Assembly (NCBI GenBank): GCA_018223435.1
Contig: JAGTTO010000001.1
Coordinates: 3,978,891-4,042,890 of the forward strand
DNA length: 64,000 nt
Source: Lachnospiraceae bacterium Marseille-Q4251
GTDB taxonomy: Bacteria > Bacillota > Clostridia > Lachnospirales > Lachnospiraceae
Direction: 5' to 3'
The position numbers and the translations under genes were made by a program. A model generated the notes under the pieces. The model ran no database searches and was not told the DNA's origin. It saw nothing but the letters and a program-made list of their open reading frames with translations. Shown here piece after piece: positions 62,367 through 64,000 of the stretch. The stretch's first letter is position 1, and every line of letters begins with the position of its first letter.

Positions 62367-62395
62367 TTGACACTGACCTGGGATTCTTTTACAAT
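62367..62395 (+). promoter_or_regulatory. Promoter of the DegV gene
   Basis: Perfect TTGACA (62367-62372), 17 bases, TACAAT (62390-62395). Confidence 0.7.
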
Positions 62396-62435
62396 AAAAG
62401 TAAGTATACGAAAGCAATTTCAGGAGGAAATGATT

Positions 62436-63305
62436 ATGAGCTACCAGCTTTATACAGATGCAACCGCTGATTTTTGCCCGGAAATGGCGGCACCGTATGC
62501 GGAGATCAAAGTGATTCCCATGGAGCTGACAGTGGGAGAGGAGCCTCACACCTACGGCCCGGGAGGAGATCTCACGGTGAAAGATTTCTATGAAGCCCTC
62601 CGGGGAGGCAAGTTCGCCAGCACCTCCCAGATCAATCCTGTGGTCTATGAGGAAGCCTTCCGGAAAACTCTGGAGGAGGGAAAAGATATCCTTTATCTCT
62701 GCTTTTCATCGGGACTCTCCAGCACCTACCAGTCGGTACAGATCGCGGTAAAAGACCTGGAGGAGGAATTTCCGGAGAGGAAGATCGTCTGCATCGATAC
62801 CCTCTGTGCTTCCGTAGGCGAGGGCTTTCTGGTGAGAGAGGCAGCCCGTCTTCAGAGCGAAGGTCTTTCCATGGAAGAACTGGCGGACTGGGTGATGGCC
62901 CACCGTCTGGATATCTGCCACTGGTTCACCGTGGATATGTTCGATCATCTGCGCCATGGAGGAAGAGTCTCCGCCGCGGCCGCAGCCATCGGAACCGTGC
63001 TTCAGATCAAACCCATGCTGCACGTTTCCAATGACGGAAAACTGGAGGTGGTGGAGAAGCCCCGCGGCCAGAAAAAAGCTATGGCCATGCAGCTGGATTA
63101 CATGAAAAAAGGCTGGAATCCGGGAATCAGTCCGCTGGTTCTCATCGGCCATGGAGACTGTCCGGAGAAGGCAGAGCTTTTAAAATCCATGGTTCAGAAG
63201 GAATTTCCCAATGCGGAGATTTTTACCACCCCCATCGGGCCGATCATCGGTTCCCACACCGGTCCGGGCATGCTGGCATTGATTTACTGGGGAACCAATC
63301 GTTAA
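62436..63305 (+). CDS. DegV family fatty-acid-binding protein
   Basis: A 289-aa two-domain protein. YQLYTDATADFCPEM contains the early conserved TD-type loop. FASTSQINPVVYEEAFRKTL (fatty-acid carboxyl binding) and DILYLCFSSGLSSTYQSVQIA follow. HLRHGGRVSAAAAAIGTVLQIKPML is the second signature. Family members present fatty acids to FakA-type kinases. AGGAGG fits the ATG at 62436. Confidence 0.9.
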   Translation: MSYQLYTDATADFCPEMAAPYAEIKVIPMELTVGEEPHTYGPGGDLTVKDFYEALRGGKFASTSQINPVVYEEAFRKTLEEGKDILYLCFSSGLSSTYQSVQIAVKDLEEEFPERKIVCIDTLCASVGEGFLVREAARLQSEGLSMEELADWVMAHRLDICHWFTVDMFDHLRHGGRVSAAAAAIGTVLQIKPMLHVSNDGKLEVVEKPRGQKKAMAMQLDYMKKGWNPGISPLVLIGHGDCPEKAELLKSMVQKEFPNAEIFTTPIGPIIGSHTGPGMLALIYWGTNR

Positions 63306-63317
63306 GGAGTTTAAAAA

Positions 63318-63863
63318 ATGAATTGTGAACCTTTAAAAAAACACATCATCGATACGGTGAAAGAGTGGCAGATGAAAATCGGCTACCGCGCCGAGTCCAT
63401 GAAGCTTTATTACCCTGCGGCTTCCTTGGCGGAGCTTCTGGAGCTTCCGGAGGATGCAGATAAGGATCAGCTGAATACGGCGCTTCTGATTTTTGCCAAA
63501 GAAGAGGAAAGTTCTCTGGGAGACCTTACTTTTTCAGAAAAGGACGGCCGCTGGAATCTGACGGTTCCACCGGAGGGCTGCACCTGGATCCATGAGAATT
63601 TCCAGGACCCACCTTTTCTTAAGGATTTCATCCAGACCATCACGACGCCGGGAAATACGCTTACCGAGGTGCGGGCCTGCTTCGACCGCCATGCCTTGCC
63701 GGAGCATCCGGTGCAGGAGGCGGATCATGTCCATGACGGTGTGGGCCGGGTATTTTTCTACGAGGGCGGAGCGCCGGACGAGTATGTTTACTGCGTGGAA
63801 TCCGACGATTTCGGTCTGACCTATCACCGCTTTACCATGGAAGATTACAGAAAATTGCTGTAA
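63318..63863 (+). CDS. Hypothetical protein, 181 aa (possibly DUF3877-like)
   Basis: A soluble acidic protein beginning MNCEPLKKHIIDTVKEWQMK. It has a helical first third and a beta-rich rest (GRWNLTVPPEGCTWIHEN, YCVESDDFGLTYHRF). AAGGAG precedes the ATG, 12 bases after DegV, so it shares that transcript. The family name is from memory and uncertain; no function can be assigned. Confidence 0.65.
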   Translation: MNCEPLKKHIIDTVKEWQMKIGYRAESMKLYYPAASLAELLELPEDADKDQLNTALLIFAKEEESSLGDLTFSEKDGRWNLTVPPEGCTWIHENFQDPPFLKDFIQTITTPGNTLTEVRACFDRHALPEHPVQEADHVHDGVGRVFFYEGGAPDEYVYCVESDDFGLTYHRFTMEDYRKLL

Positions 63864-63875
63864 TGAATATATTTT

Positions 63876-64000
63876 ATGATACCAGTGTCAAAAGGTCAAA
63901 AAGCTGTTCGTGCTTGCACGATAAGGCTTTTGAACTTGGGACACGCCAAATATGAGGTGCAGAACATCCAGTGGATGTTCGTTTTGCACCGACCGAAGCG
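63876..64000 (+). repeat. MITE-like interspersed repeat, copy C (cut by the window end)
   Basis: It begins ATGATACCAGTGTC. The segment 63875-63955 is identical to copy A. It then contains the hairpin module GGTGCA-GAACATCCA/TGGATGTTC-GTTT-TGCACC (63956-63990) found in copy B. The right half lies beyond the window. It starts 13 bases after the stop codon of the preceding gene. Confidence 0.85.

Overview
The window looks like a chromosomal segment of a gut Firmicute of the Lachnospiraceae type (Blautia/Ruminococcus-like). The genus is an inference. The support is AGGAGG ribosome sites, Clostridia-style housekeeping genes (rnr-smpB-ssrA, DegV, DUF3793-flavodoxin), a tmRNA tag reading ANDNYALAA, and no sign of an outer membrane. 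Background DNA is moderately GC-rich, while two blocks (about 11.5-25.4 kb and 26.3-34.3 kb) are clearly AT-rich and look acquired.

Layout. 0-8 kb is core: a candidate type I toxin/antisense RNA pair, enolase, SecG, RNase R, SmpB, tmRNA, a CpsB-type phosphatase and AroE. 8.2-25.4 kb is a surface-glycan locus. It starts with a complete bacillosamine-type set (dehydratase, aminotransferase, acetyltransferase, phosphoglycosyl transferase). It continues with a PIG-L deacetylase, a decarboxylase-like/ATP-grasp pair, three GT4-type transferases, further transferases, Wzy and Wzx, and ends in a 22-codon stump of a sugar-nucleotide dehydratase fused to a VanZ-like gene. 26.3-34.3 kb is a four-gene cassette that I read as a RADAR anti-phage system (RdrA ATPase, RdrB adenosine deaminase, SLATT membrane protein) preceded by an unrecognised TPR protein. 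34.4-37.0 kb (minus strand) holds UDP-glucuronate epimerase and a UDP-glucose dehydrogenase carrying an N-terminal XRE helix-turn-helix. 37.4-39.2 kb is a RloA/RloB (AbiL-type) defence pair, followed by a decayed IS200/IS605 element (39.3-41.1 kb).

41.5-48.4 kb is a polyamine operon (speD, speA, speE, speB, carboxynorspermidine dehydrogenase and decarboxylase). It encodes both known bacterial routes to spermidine and has a structured, apparently attenuated leader RNA upstream. 48.5-59.2 kb is a glycan-use locus: GH51 arabinofuranosidase, AraC regulator, a GH-like protein, an ABC importer whose binding protein has no lipobox, and a DUF5107 protein. 59.2-63.9 kb returns to small core genes: a solitary HicB, an alpha/beta hydrolase, an iron-type regulated DUF3793-flavodoxin pair and DegV.

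Three copies (25997-26206, 41242-41499, 63876-end) of a MITE-like repeat punctuate the window. They have terminal inverted repeats, a terminal hairpin whose arms covary between copies, and an optional internal hairpin module. The two defence systems, the IS and two of the repeats lie within about 15 kb of each other, so 25-42 kb reads as an accessory hotspot between the glycan locus and the polyamine operon. The best candidates for something undescribed are the extra gene upstream of RADAR, the repeat family and the polyamine leader RNA.
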